In this document: positions 1-5,791 of the stretch, piece after piece
Numbering within the stretch: position 1 is the first letter of the stretch
How the letters are laid out: every line of letters starts with the position of its first letter
NCBI GenBank assembly: GCA_027352645.1
Contig: DAIEIL010000087.1
Coordinates: 1-6,419, forward strand
Source of the DNA: Rhodobiaceae bacterium
GTDB taxonomy: Bacteria > Pseudomonadota > Alphaproteobacteria > Parvibaculales > Parvibaculaceae
Reading direction: 5' to 3'
Length of the DNA stretch: 6,419 nt
Position numbers and translations under genes: made by a program
The notes under the pieces: model-generated
Told to the model about the DNA's origin: nothing
Database searches by the model: none
Seen by the model: the letters and a program-made list of their open reading frames with translations, nothing else

Positions 1-1149
1 CTCGTTCACTTCACGATTCTCAGGCCGCCAGAGAAGCAGGACGGCACGCCGATCAACGAGCTCTCGCTTATCGCATTTCCAACGCGCGAGCTTTTCGTCG
101 ACAAGCTCGATGAGTTCGATCTCATCATTTTCGACCGCTTCAAGCGTCAGGGCATCCTGCCGCTCGAATATCTGTCGAACATCGCACGCTATGTCGAGGA
201 TGGCGGCGCCGTGCTCGACGCGGCGGGCCCTGCCTTCGCATCGCCCTACTCGCTCTATCGCACACCGCTTGCCGCCGTCCTGCCCGCGCAGCCGACCGGC
301 GAAGTGACGCTTGGCGGATTCAAGCCGGAAATAACGGAGACGGGGCGCAAGCATCCCGTCACCGCCGATCTTCCCGGAGCGGAGGGTACGAACCCGAAAT
401 GGGGCCGCTGGTTCCGCGTCATCGACAGCAAGGTCGATCGCGGCGAGGTGCTGATGAGCGCGCCCGGCGGCCGTCCCCTGATGGTGCTCGACCATGCGGG
501 CAAGGGCCGCGTGGCGCAGCTTCTTTCCGACCAGACATGGCTCTGGTCGCGCGGCTATGAAGGCGGCGGACCTCAGGCGGAATTGCTGCGCCGCCTCGCC
601 CATTGGCTGATGAAGGAGCCGGACCTCGAGGAAGAAAACCTCGCCGCCTCGATGGAAGGCGCCACGCTCGCCGTCAAACGCCGCACCATGGAGGATGCGA
701 CGCCGCCCGCGGAGGTGACGCTGCCTTCCGGCAAGGTCGTGGAACTCGCGCTTGAAAAGACGGCGCCGGGCCGCTTCGAAGGCCGCATGGCGGCAAAGGA
801 ACTCGGCCTTTATCGCGTGGCGCAAGGCGGGCTCAACGCGGTGACGGCGGCCGGTCCGCTCAATCCGAAAGAATTTTCTGACGTGCGGGCGACCGATGCC
901 GTTCTGAAGCCCATCGCGAGCGCGACGGGCGGCGGCACCTATTGGGTTGGCGAGAACGCCACCGACACGCCGCAGGTGCGCGGCGTACGCCCCGATCATG
1001 ACGCTGCGGGCGACGATTGGATCGGCCTCAGGCGGAACGAGCAATATCTCGTCAACGCCGTGCATCAGGTGCCGCTGCTCTCCGGCCCCATCGCGCTCAT
1101 TCTGATCCTCGGCGCACTGGCTCTTGCCTGGCGGCGCGAAGGCCGCTGA
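1..1149 (+). CDS. Membrane-anchored glutamine-amidotransferase-like protein, 3' part (5' end outside window)
   Basis: The frame is open from base 1 to the TGA at 1147-1149, giving 382 residues with no start visible. The GTG at 211 is only an internal codon, because clear family sequence lies upstream of it. Window residues about 35-80 (EFDLIIFDRF, then ARYVEDGGAVLDAAGP) resemble the class-I glutamine amidotransferase-like fold of large membrane proteins encoded beside MoxR ATPase, DUF58 and vWA/DUF4159 genes in alphaproteobacteria. Residues about 130-205 carry the conserved WGRWFR and LLSDQTWLWSRGYEGGGPQ stretches. About residues 357-378 form a hydrophobic segment, followed by RREGR, so the protein ends with one membrane anchor and a short basic tail. 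No Cys-His-Glu amidotransferase triad is apparent in this part, so a binding or structural role is likelier than catalysis. Full-length members are, from memory, roughly 650-700 aa. The family assignment is fairly secure; the function is unknown. Confidence 0.8.
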   Translation, partial: LVHFTILRPPEKQDGTPINELSLIAFPTRELFVDKLDEFDLIIFDRFKRQGILPLEYLSNIARYVEDGGAVLDAAGPAFASPYSLYRTPLAAVLPAQPTGEVTLGGFKPEITETGRKHPVTADLPGAEGTNPKWGRWFRVIDSKVDRGEVLMSAPGGRPLMVLDHAGKGRVAQLLSDQTWLWSRGYEGGGPQAELLRRLAHWLMKEPDLEEENLAASMEGATLAVKRRTMEDATPPAEVTLPSGKVVELALEKTAPGRFEGRMAAKELGLYRVAQGGLNAVTAAGPLNPKEFSDVRATDAVLKPIASATGGGTYWVGENATDTPQVRGVRPDHDAAGDDWIGLRRNEQYLVNAVHQVPLLSGPIALILILGALALAWRREGR

Positions 1150-1166
1150 AGGCCGTCAGTTGACGA

Positions 1167-1913
1167 TCAGGCGGCCGCCATTGCGCGCTCGACTTCCGCA
1201 ACGATGATCCTTGCAACATCCGCAGGTGCGGAAAGCAAGGGCGCATGGCCGGTTTCGAGCGTCGCGACGCGCGCACCGGGCAATAGCTCCTGCATCCGCC
1301 GCTGCGCCGCCAGCAGAACAGACCTGTCGCCCAGCGCCTCGACATAGAGGCGAGGCACCTGGCCGAAGCGTTCCGATGTCAGGTGCGGCGTCAGCACGAG
1401 ACCGCCGAGAGGCTGCAGCACAAGCTGCGTGAAGGCCCAATCCGCAAGATCGGCTGGGGCGTCGTGATAGAAGATTTCGCGCGCGCCTTCCTTCGACACG
1501 GCGCAAACCGTGCGGTCGGCGTTCCAGACGAGATGCGGCCAGATACCGTCGATGCCGCACTCCTCGCCAAGCTCGGACGTGATGTCGCTGAAGCTCTTTC
1601 CGTCCGGCGGCATGATCCCGGCGATCAGGATGAGCCCACGCACCCGCTCGGGATCGTTCTCGGCCACCTGACAGGCAACCGTCGCGCCGCCGCTATGACC
1701 GACGACGAAGGCGGGCTCGTCAAGCGCGCGAAGAACATCTCCGACATGCGCCGCATATAGATCGAGCGAAATCTCTTCGGTCGGTGACGGCGCCACCATG
1801 GGCAGGTCGACGGCGTGAACCTCGAAGCCCGCCGCCTCAAGATGCGGCCGCACCAGATTCCAGGCCCAGCTTCCCTGCCAGGCCCCATGTATCAACACCA
1901 GATGCTGCTTCAT
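1167..1913 (-). CDS. Alpha/beta fold hydrolase (esterase-like)
   Basis: This encodes a 248-aa soluble serine hydrolase with no signal peptide. Near the N-terminus LVLIHGAWQGSW (residues 5-16) is the HG oxyanion-hole strand. The nucleophile elbow is GHSGG (72-76) with Ser74. His223 in TGHAPLLS is the likely catalytic His, and Asp196 in EALGDRSV is the likely acid. The HGAW...GHSGG pattern and the TGHAPLLSAP ending fit the Abhydrolase_6 group that includes plant methylesterases, hydroxynitrile lyases and bacterial relatives; the substrate cannot be read from sequence. The ATG at 1913 is chosen because it lies one base after the TGA of the upstream dioxygenase gene and directly precedes the first beta strand. 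An in-frame upstream start at 2021 would add 36 residues overlapping that gene and lacking hydrolase character. No clear Shine-Dalgarno site is seen, consistent with translational coupling. It probably acts with the dioxygenase in one pathway. Confidence 0.9.
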   Translation of the reverse strand: MKQHLVLIHGAWQGSWAWNLVRPHLEAAGFEVHAVDLPMVAPSPTEEISLDLYAAHVGDVLRALDEPAFVVGHSGGATVACQVAENDPERVRGLILIAGIMPPDGKSFSDITSELGEECGIDGIWPHLVWNADRTVCAVSKEGAREIFYHDAPADLADWAFTQLVLQPLGGLVLTPHLTSERFGQVPRLYVEALGDRSVLLAAQRRMQELLPGARVATLETGHAPLLSAPADVARIIVAEVERAMAAA

Positions 1914-1914
1914 G

Positions 1915-2880
1915 TCAGTAGGTCGCTGCGAAGCAATCGCGCAGATGCTGCTCGACGGTGATGGGAAGATATTTCGAGGGGTTCGCCTCATCGGCGCAAC
2001 CCGGCAGGCAATCGACAACATAGTCTGGATGCCCGTCGAAGAAATAGGGCAGCGAATAACGCGCCTTGCCCGATGTATTGATGACGCGATGCAGGTTCGA
2101 GCGGTACCGATCGTTGGTCCAGCGGGCGATCATGTCGCCGAGATTCACCACAAAGCTTCCGGGGATCGGCGGTGCGTCCACCCAGCCGCGCACGGGGTCC
2201 TTCACCTGCAACCCGCCTGAATCGTCCTGCATCAGCAGCGTCACGCCGCCGAAGTCCGTATGCGCGCCGCAGCCGATTTCCCCCTCCCGCGCCGTGACGG
2301 GCTGCGGCGGGTAATAGAGAAGGCGCTGCACGCTCACCGGATCGCGGTTGAAATCATCGAAGAAATCTTCCGGCAATCCGCGCGTCTGGGCGATGCCGCT
2401 CATCAGCAGGCGCGCAAGCCGCTCCATCTCGCTGGAATAGGCGTTCATCGTCTCCTTGAAACCCGGCAGTCCCCCGGGCCACTGGTTCGGCCCGCGATTA
2501 TACTGTCCGGCCACGACACAGGGATGATCCAGCGGATAGTCGACGCCCATCAGGAAGCTTTCCTTGAGATCGGGAAGCGTGCCGGGATCGAGCGTCTGAA
2601 GGCCGGGCACTTCATAGCCGCGGTTCTGCGTCAGCGAGTGCGCCACATCAAGCGCCGCCTTCTCTTCCATAGGCTTGTCGAAGAACTGCCTGGCGTAATC
2701 GAAGGTGCGATCGATCAGCTCCTGCGGCACGCCATGGCCGACAAGATAGAGAAAGCCCTTGTCCACACATGCGGCCTTGAGCTTGGCGATGGCCGCGGCA
2801 CGAAGCTGCAGATCGGGCGACGCGAGCTCGGAAGCGTCAACAATAGGAAGCGCGGGGGCGTCGATTTCGACCGTCAGCAT
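1915..2880 (-). CDS. 2-oxoglutarate/Fe(II)-dependent dioxygenase, isopenicillin N synthase family
   Basis: This 321-aa cytoplasmic enzyme would couple oxidation of a small molecule to decarboxylation of 2-oxoglutarate. Residues about 10-115 are the DIOX_N domain (LPIVDASEL, KGFLYLVGHGVP, the KESFLMG strand). The catalytic double-stranded beta helix spans about 182-285. The iron triad is visible as His207 and Asp209 (HTD) plus His264 (SNLHRV). Arg274 and Ser276 (RYS) form the RxS 2-oxoglutarate clamp, which supports true 2OG use. Length is typical of the family. The ATG at 2880 lies just before the first conserved strand; no good Shine-Dalgarno site precedes it. The gene follows lysR on the same strand after a 98-bp gap with candidate regulator sites, and is separated from the hydrolase by one base. 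Family members hydroxylate, desaturate or cyclise many metabolites, so the substrate is open. Family certainty is high, pathway certainty low. Confidence 0.93.
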   Translation of the reverse strand: MLTVEIDAPALPIVDASELASPDLQLRAAAIAKLKAACVDKGFLYLVGHGVPQELIDRTFDYARQFFDKPMEEKAALDVAHSLTQNRGYEVPGLQTLDPGTLPDLKESFLMGVDYPLDHPCVVAGQYNRGPNQWPGGLPGFKETMNAYSSEMERLARLLMSGIAQTRGLPEDFFDDFNRDPVSVQRLLYYPPQPVTAREGEIGCGAHTDFGGVTLLMQDDSGGLQVKDPVRGWVDAPPIPGSFVVNLGDMIARWTNDRYRSNLHRVINTSGKARYSLPYFFDGHPDYVVDCLPGCADEANPSKYLPITVEQHLRDCFAATY

Positions 2881-2893
2881 GGGAGGGCTCGCG

Positions 2894-2899
2894 AAAATA
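2894..2899 (-). promoter_or_regulatory. Weak candidate -10 box for the dioxygenase-hydrolase pair
   Basis: On the minus strand this reads TATTTT, 13 bases before the ATG at 2880. No convincing -35 box is found at 16-18 bp, as is common for activator-dependent LysR promoters. The implied leader is very short, so the call is tentative. Confidence 0.2.
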
Positions 2900-2932
2900 C
2901 TGGACCTGATCCAAGCCTACGTCCCGCCACAC

Positions 2933-2973
2933 GATGCCAAAAGAAGAGAAAAAAGGACAGCTTGATGCCAAAA
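2933..2973. repeat. Direct repeat GATGCCAAAA, two copies 31 bp apart
   Basis: Identical 10-mers occur at 2933-2942 and 2964-2973, both upstream of the dioxygenase gene. The right copy forms one arm and loop of the T-N11-A palindrome, and the left copy has no second arm. The 31-bp period is close to three helical turns. This places both copies on one DNA face, as expected for a strong recognition site plus a weaker activation site of a LysR regulator. The binding role is inferred. Confidence 0.5.
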
Positions 2974-2981
2974 CAGCATCA
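2949..2981 (-). terminator. Possible weak intrinsic terminator of lysR
   Basis: Read on the minus strand, the TGATGC/GCATCA stem with a 7-base loop (2981-2963) is followed by AGCTGTCC and then six T (2954-2949). The gap between stem and T-run is long for an intrinsic terminator, although three further pairs (AGC/GCT) past an internal loop shorten it. It shares its bases with the candidate LysR operator, and only one role may be real. Confidence 0.25.
2963..2981. promoter_or_regulatory. Candidate LysR-type (T-N11-A) operator
   Basis: TGATGC-N7-GCATCA is a perfect 6-bp inverted repeat containing T-N11-A (2966 to 2978), the classical LysR-family box. It overlaps the lysR stop codon and lies about 80 bp upstream of the dioxygenase start. 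An imperfect alternative reading is the stem of a lysR terminator, because a six-T run follows on the minus strand at 2954-2949. Confidence 0.45.
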
Positions 2982-3944
2982 GCGCTTATGGGCCGGGTCC
3001 GCCTCGGCGCGTTTTGCCAACTCCTCGGCCAGAAGACCGAGCAGAACATCCGCCGCGACGGGCAATGAGCGTCCGGCGCGGACATACACACCCAGATCGC
3101 TCAGCACGAAGCGCTTGGCATGAACGAGCGGGATGTGGAGAAACCGCTTTTCGCGCAGCTCGCGCTCAACGCCGAAACGCGTCTGGAACGCGATGCCCAC
3201 GCCCAGCTCCGCGAGCCGCTTCGTCAACGCGATCGAGTTCGACACCACGGTCTTGCGCACCGGCGCCGAACGCGCCATCAACGGTTCGAGCGCGCGATAG
3301 ATCGAGAGGTCGGGCTTGGCCAGAAGCGCCGGATAGGCGCTGCATTCGGAAAAGCTCACCGTCTTGTGCTTCTTCAGCGGATGGTTGCGGGGCATGATCG
3401 CGCCGAGAACGAAGCGCCCCACCGCCACCTGCCGCAACGCCCGGTCATGCGGCAGGTCGAAAGCAACGCCGATGTCCGCCTCGCCTTCGGCCACCGCCTC
3501 CGCGATGGCGCCCGAGCCCATGCTGGTAATGCCGATGGTGATGCGGGGATATTGCTTGTTCAGCCGCTCGATGACGGTCGGCAGGAAATCCGTCGCCAGC
3601 CCTTCGACGGCGGCGATCTCCACATGGCCGATGCGAACGCCCTTCAGCGCCTCGAGTTCGGAGCGCGTGCGCTCGGCGTCCTGAAGCACCTCGATGACAT
3701 GGCGGCTCAACACCTCGCCTGCCGCCGTCAGCTTCAAGCCGCCGGGCAAGCGCTCGAAGAGCGGCATTCCAATCTCTTCCTCGAGCCGCAATATCTGCCG
3801 GTTGACAGCCGACGAAGCGACGTTGAGCTGGCGCGCTGCCTCGCGGATGGAGCGGCAACGCCGGACGACATCGAAATAAAGGAGAGCGGAGGAATGAAGA
3901 CGCAAGGAACACCCGAATGCCGAAACCGTTTTCCAATCATACAT
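2979..3944 (-). CDS. LysR-type transcriptional regulator
   Basis: This is a 321-aa DNA-binding regulator. Residues about 19-78 form the winged helix-turn-helix (YFDVVRRCRSIREAARQLNVA, SSAVNRQILRLEEEIGMPLFER, LTAAGE). A linker helix covers about 79-100 and the periplasmic-binding-protein-like effector domain about 105-305. The start is uncertain: ATG at 3944 leaves a plausible 18-residue lead before the helix-turn-helix, while a GTG at 3971 would add nine residues. Neither has a clear Shine-Dalgarno site, and the ATG is preferred. The gene lies upstream of and on the same strand as the dioxygenase and hydrolase genes, and a T-N11-A palindrome overlaps its own stop codon, so control of that pair is the natural inference. 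It is divergent from the zinc uptake operon, and its upstream region contains the Zur-like box. The effector ligand cannot be inferred. Confidence 0.93.
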   Translation of the reverse strand: MYDWKTVSAFGCSLRLHSSALLYFDVVRRCRSIREAARQLNVASSAVNRQILRLEEEIGMPLFERLPGGLKLTAAGEVLSRHVIEVLQDAERTRSELEALKGVRIGHVEIAAVEGLATDFLPTVIERLNKQYPRITIGITSMGSGAIAEAVAEGEADIGVAFDLPHDRALRQVAVGRFVLGAIMPRNHPLKKHKTVSFSECSAYPALLAKPDLSIYRALEPLMARSAPVRKTVVSNSIALTKRLAELGVGIAFQTRFGVERELREKRFLHIPLVHAKRFVLSDLGVYVRAGRSLPVAADVLLGLLAEELAKRAEADPAHKR

Positions 3945-4001
3945 CGTGAAGGCGAATGACGGGACGTTCACTTGCGCGCCGGGTGGTTTCCGCCTAGTTT
4001 C

Positions 4002-4024
4002 GCGATGTTATAATATTACAAAGC
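4002..4024. promoter_or_regulatory. Zur box (zinc uptake repressor operator) candidate
   Basis: The core TGTTATAATATTACA (4006-4020, centre 4013) matches the Zur palindrome TGTTATAnTATAACA at all but one defined position. It fits the wider enterobacterial-style consensus GAAATGTTATAnTATAACATTTC less well at the flanks. It stands just upstream of the metal ABC operon and covers the presumed -10 box, so binding of zinc-loaded Zur would block RNA polymerase. The AT-rich block stands out sharply from its GC-rich surroundings. Confidence 0.75.
4009..4014 (+). promoter_or_regulatory. -10 promoter element of the zinc uptake operon
   Basis: A perfect TATAAT lies inside the Zur-like palindrome. Transcription would begin near 4020-4022, about 16 bases before the first ORF at 4037. 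The upstream hexamer at 16-17 bp spacing (about 3986-3992, TTTCCG-like) is a poor -35 match, so the -10 is clear and the -35 weak. Confidence 0.55.
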
Positions 4025-4036
4025 CCGAAGCCCATC

Positions 4037-4165
4037 ATGCAGAGCCACGAGGCGGAAACGCCGGTTCCCAGTTTTTCCGTGCTTGGCGCCAGCCTTTGGC
4101 AGAGGCTCGCCGTCGCGCTTGGCGCCGCCGGCTTTCTCTGGCTGGCCGTCTGGTGGGCTTTCTGA
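4037..4165 (+). CDS. Small single-pass membrane protein, leader gene of the zinc ABC operon (putative)
   Basis: The ORF has 42 codons and starts at the first ATG after the Zur-controlled promoter. A GAAG at 4027-4030 lies six bases upstream as a weak ribosome site. Residues 1-15 are polar to mixed (MQSHEAETPVPSFSV). About 24-42 form one hydrophobic, Trp-rich segment (LAVALGAAGFLWLAVWWAF) preceded by Gln22-Arg23, suggesting an inner-membrane helix with N-terminus inside. The TGA stop shares its A with the ATG of the ATPase gene (TGATG), a classic translational-coupling arrangement. G or C occupies the third position in 33 of 42 codons, matching real genes nearby. The competing in-frame extension of the ATPase through this stretch is Arg-rich and unlike an ABC protein. 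The function is unknown. It could be a transporter accessory subunit or a coupling leader peptide. Confidence 0.65.
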   Translation: MQSHEAETPVPSFSVLGASLWQRLAVALGAAGFLWLAVWWAF

Positions 4166-4908
4166 TGTGCGGCGTCATCGACATTGCGGACCTGACCGTC
4201 GCCTATGACCGGCGGCCCGCCGTGCACCACGTAAGCGGCAGCTTCGCGCGCGGAAGCCTCACCGCCATCGTCGGGCCGAACGGCGCAGGCAAGTCGACAC
4301 TCATCAAGACCATCGTCGGGCTGATGCATCCGAGCACGGGACGGGTCGAGCGCCACGGGCTCGGCCGGCGGGACATCGCCTATCTGCCTCAGCAGGCGGA
4401 CATCGACCGCAGCTTTCCCATCAACGTCGCGGACACGGTGGCGCTTGGCCTCTGGAACGAGACCGGCCTCTGGGGCGCCATCAAGCCGAAGGGCTGGAAC
4501 CGCGTCGCCGACGCGCTGGCGCATGTGGGCCTCGAAGGCTTCGGCCATCACCCCATCGCCGCGCTTTCGGCCGGACAGTTCCAGCGCGTTCTTTTCGCCC
4601 GGCTGCTTTTGCAGGATGCGCCCGTCATCCTGCTCGACGAGCCCTTCGCGGCGATCGACGAGCGCACCACCGCCGACCTTCTCGCCATCATCCAGCATTG
4701 GCATGAGGCGGGGCGCACCGTCATCGCCGTGCTGCACGACATGGAGCAGGTGCGCCATCATTTTCCGCAAACGCTGCTCCTTGCGCGTGAACTCATCGGC
4801 TGGGGGCCGACGTCGCAAGTGCTGACCGACGACGCGCTGCGCCGCGCCCGTGCGCTCGCGCAAGGCTGGACAAACAACCATAATCATCTGGCAGGACACG
4901 CGGCATGA
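4165..4908 (+). CDS. Zinc/metal ABC transporter ATP-binding protein (AztA/ZnuC-like)
   Basis: This 247-aa cytoplasmic ATPase energises metal import. Walker A is GPNGAGKST (37-45), the Q-loop is at Gln76/Gln77 (YLPQQADID), the signature is LSAGQ (134-138) followed by FQRVLFARLLLQ, Walker B is VILLDEP (154-160), the D-loop is AAID, and the H-loop is His191 (VLHDME). LPQQADIDRSFPINVADTV is characteristic of manganese/zinc-family (ABC-3 partner) ATPases. The ATG at 4165 is chosen over the in-frame ATG at 3946. It gives the normal family N-terminus, overlaps the preceding stop by one base (TGATG), and has GGTGGG at 4152-4157 seven bases upstream. The earlier start would run through the promoter and Zur box. 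The C-terminus carries His residues (NNHNHLAGHAA). The stop overlaps the permease start by four bases (ATGA). Confidence 0.95.
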   Translation: MCGVIDIADLTVAYDRRPAVHHVSGSFARGSLTAIVGPNGAGKSTLIKTIVGLMHPSTGRVERHGLGRRDIAYLPQQADIDRSFPINVADTVALGLWNETGLWGAIKPKGWNRVADALAHVGLEGFGHHPIAALSAGQFQRVLFARLLLQDAPVILLDEPFAAIDERTTADLLAIIQHWHEAGRTVIAVLHDMEQVRHHFPQTLLLARELIGWGPTSQVLTDDALRRARALAQGWTNNHNHLAGHAA

Positions 4909-5777
4909 GCCTCTACGCCACAGCCATCGCGCCCTTCGCCGATTACGGCTTCATGCGCCGCGCCCTCGTCGCCTGCCTCGCGCTGGCGCTCGGCTCCGGG
5001 CCCATCGGCACTTTCCTCGTTCTGCGCCGCATGAGCCTGATGGGCGATGCCATGAGCCATGCGATCCTTCCGGGCGCCGCCATCGGATTTCTGGTCGCGG
5101 GCCTTTCGCTCTGGGCAATGTCCGTGGGCGGCCTCGTCGTCGGCCTCGCGGTCGCGCTTCTTGCCGGCATCGTCAGCCGCGCGACGTCCCTGCGCGAGGA
5201 TGCAAGCCTTGCGGGCTTCTATCTCATCAGCCTCGCGCTCGGCGTTCTCATCGTCTCGACGCGCGGCTCCAATGTCGATCTTCTTCACGTCCTCTTCGGC
5301 AGCATTCTCTCGGTGGACGATCAGGCGCTGCTGCTCGTCGCCTCGATCTCGACGCTGAGCCTCGTCGCGCTGGCCTTCATCTATCGGCCGCTCGTCGTCG
5401 AATGTTTCGATCCGGGGTTCCTGCGCGCAGTGGCGGGCCGGGGCTCGCTCTATCACGTGGTCTTTCTGGTGCTTGTCGTGCTGAACCTCGTTGCCGGCTT
5501 CCAGGCGTTGGGCACCTTGATGGCGGTCGGCCTGATGATGCTGCCTGCCGCTGCGGCGCGTTTCTGGGCAAGTGCCGTCTGGTCGCTCGCCGCGCTATCG
5601 GCGTTCATCGCCTTCGTGTCAGGCTGGGCGGGCCTTCTCGTCTCTTACAATTTCAACCTGCCCTCCGGCCCCGCTATCATCCTGACGGCTGGAGCCGTCT
5701 ATAGTTTCTCGATCGTCTTCGGCCGCCACGGAAGCCTTCGCAACCGCTACTTCCCCGGCGCGCATTTCCACAATTGA
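4905..5777 (+). CDS. Zinc/metal ABC transporter permease (AztB/ZnuB-like, ABC-3 family)
   Basis: This 290-aa inner-membrane protein has about eight to nine hydrophobic segments, roughly at residues 18-40, 52-70, 73-91, 102-118, 139-160, 182-200, 202-217, 222-246 and 254-272. The family-specific cytoplasmic stretch LRRMSLMGDAMSHAILPG (40-57) and the LGTLMAVGLMMLPAAAAR helix (202-219) identify the ABC-3 metal permease family. The dimer would form the channel that accepts metal from the binding protein. The ATG at 4905 overlaps the ATPase stop (ATGA), with AGGA at 4893-4896 as ribosome site. The C-terminus ends FPGAHFHN. The metal is called zinc from the Zur-like box; manganese cannot be excluded from this protein alone. 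Confidence 0.94.
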   Translation: MSLYATAIAPFADYGFMRRALVACLALALGSGPIGTFLVLRRMSLMGDAMSHAILPGAAIGFLVAGLSLWAMSVGGLVVGLAVALLAGIVSRATSLREDASLAGFYLISLALGVLIVSTRGSNVDLLHVLFGSILSVDDQALLLVASISTLSLVALAFIYRPLVVECFDPGFLRAVAGRGSLYHVVFLVLVVLNLVAGFQALGTLMAVGLMMLPAAAARFWASAVWSLAALSAFIAFVSGWAGLLVSYNFNLPSGPAIILTAGAVYSFSIVFGRHGSLRNRYFPGAHFHN

Positions 5778-5791
5778 CGCGGACGCCCGTC

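Noticed and set aside
1146..1170. Bidirectional terminator in the convergent gap after the first gene
   Set aside because: CTGAAGGCCGTCAG is an imperfect palindrome with no loop and no T-run on either side. The 17-bp gap shows nothing else.
1914..2021. In-frame upstream start giving a 284-aa hydrolase
   Set aside because: The added 36 residues lie antiphase inside the dioxygenase coding region and carry no hydrolase features. ATG 1913 directly follows the dioxygenase stop.
2260..3959. Long plus-strand ORFs (2260-3123 and 3120-3959) antisense to the dioxygenase and lysR
   Set aside because: They are Arg/His-rich translations typical of antisense frames in GC-rich genes. They match no recognisable family, while the opposite strand shows complete domain motifs.
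3946..4164. In-frame N-terminal extension of the ATPase from ATG 3946
   Set aside because: It would run through the Zur-like box and the -10 element. The sequence is Arg/Trp-rich with no ABC character, and a well-behaved ORF occupies another frame there. ATG 4165 gives the normal family N-terminus.
3994..4899. 301-codon minus-strand ORF opposite the ATPase gene
   Set aside because: It covers the promoter, small ORF and ATPase in antisense and has low-complexity Arg/Asp/Val composition. The plus strand has all ABC motifs.
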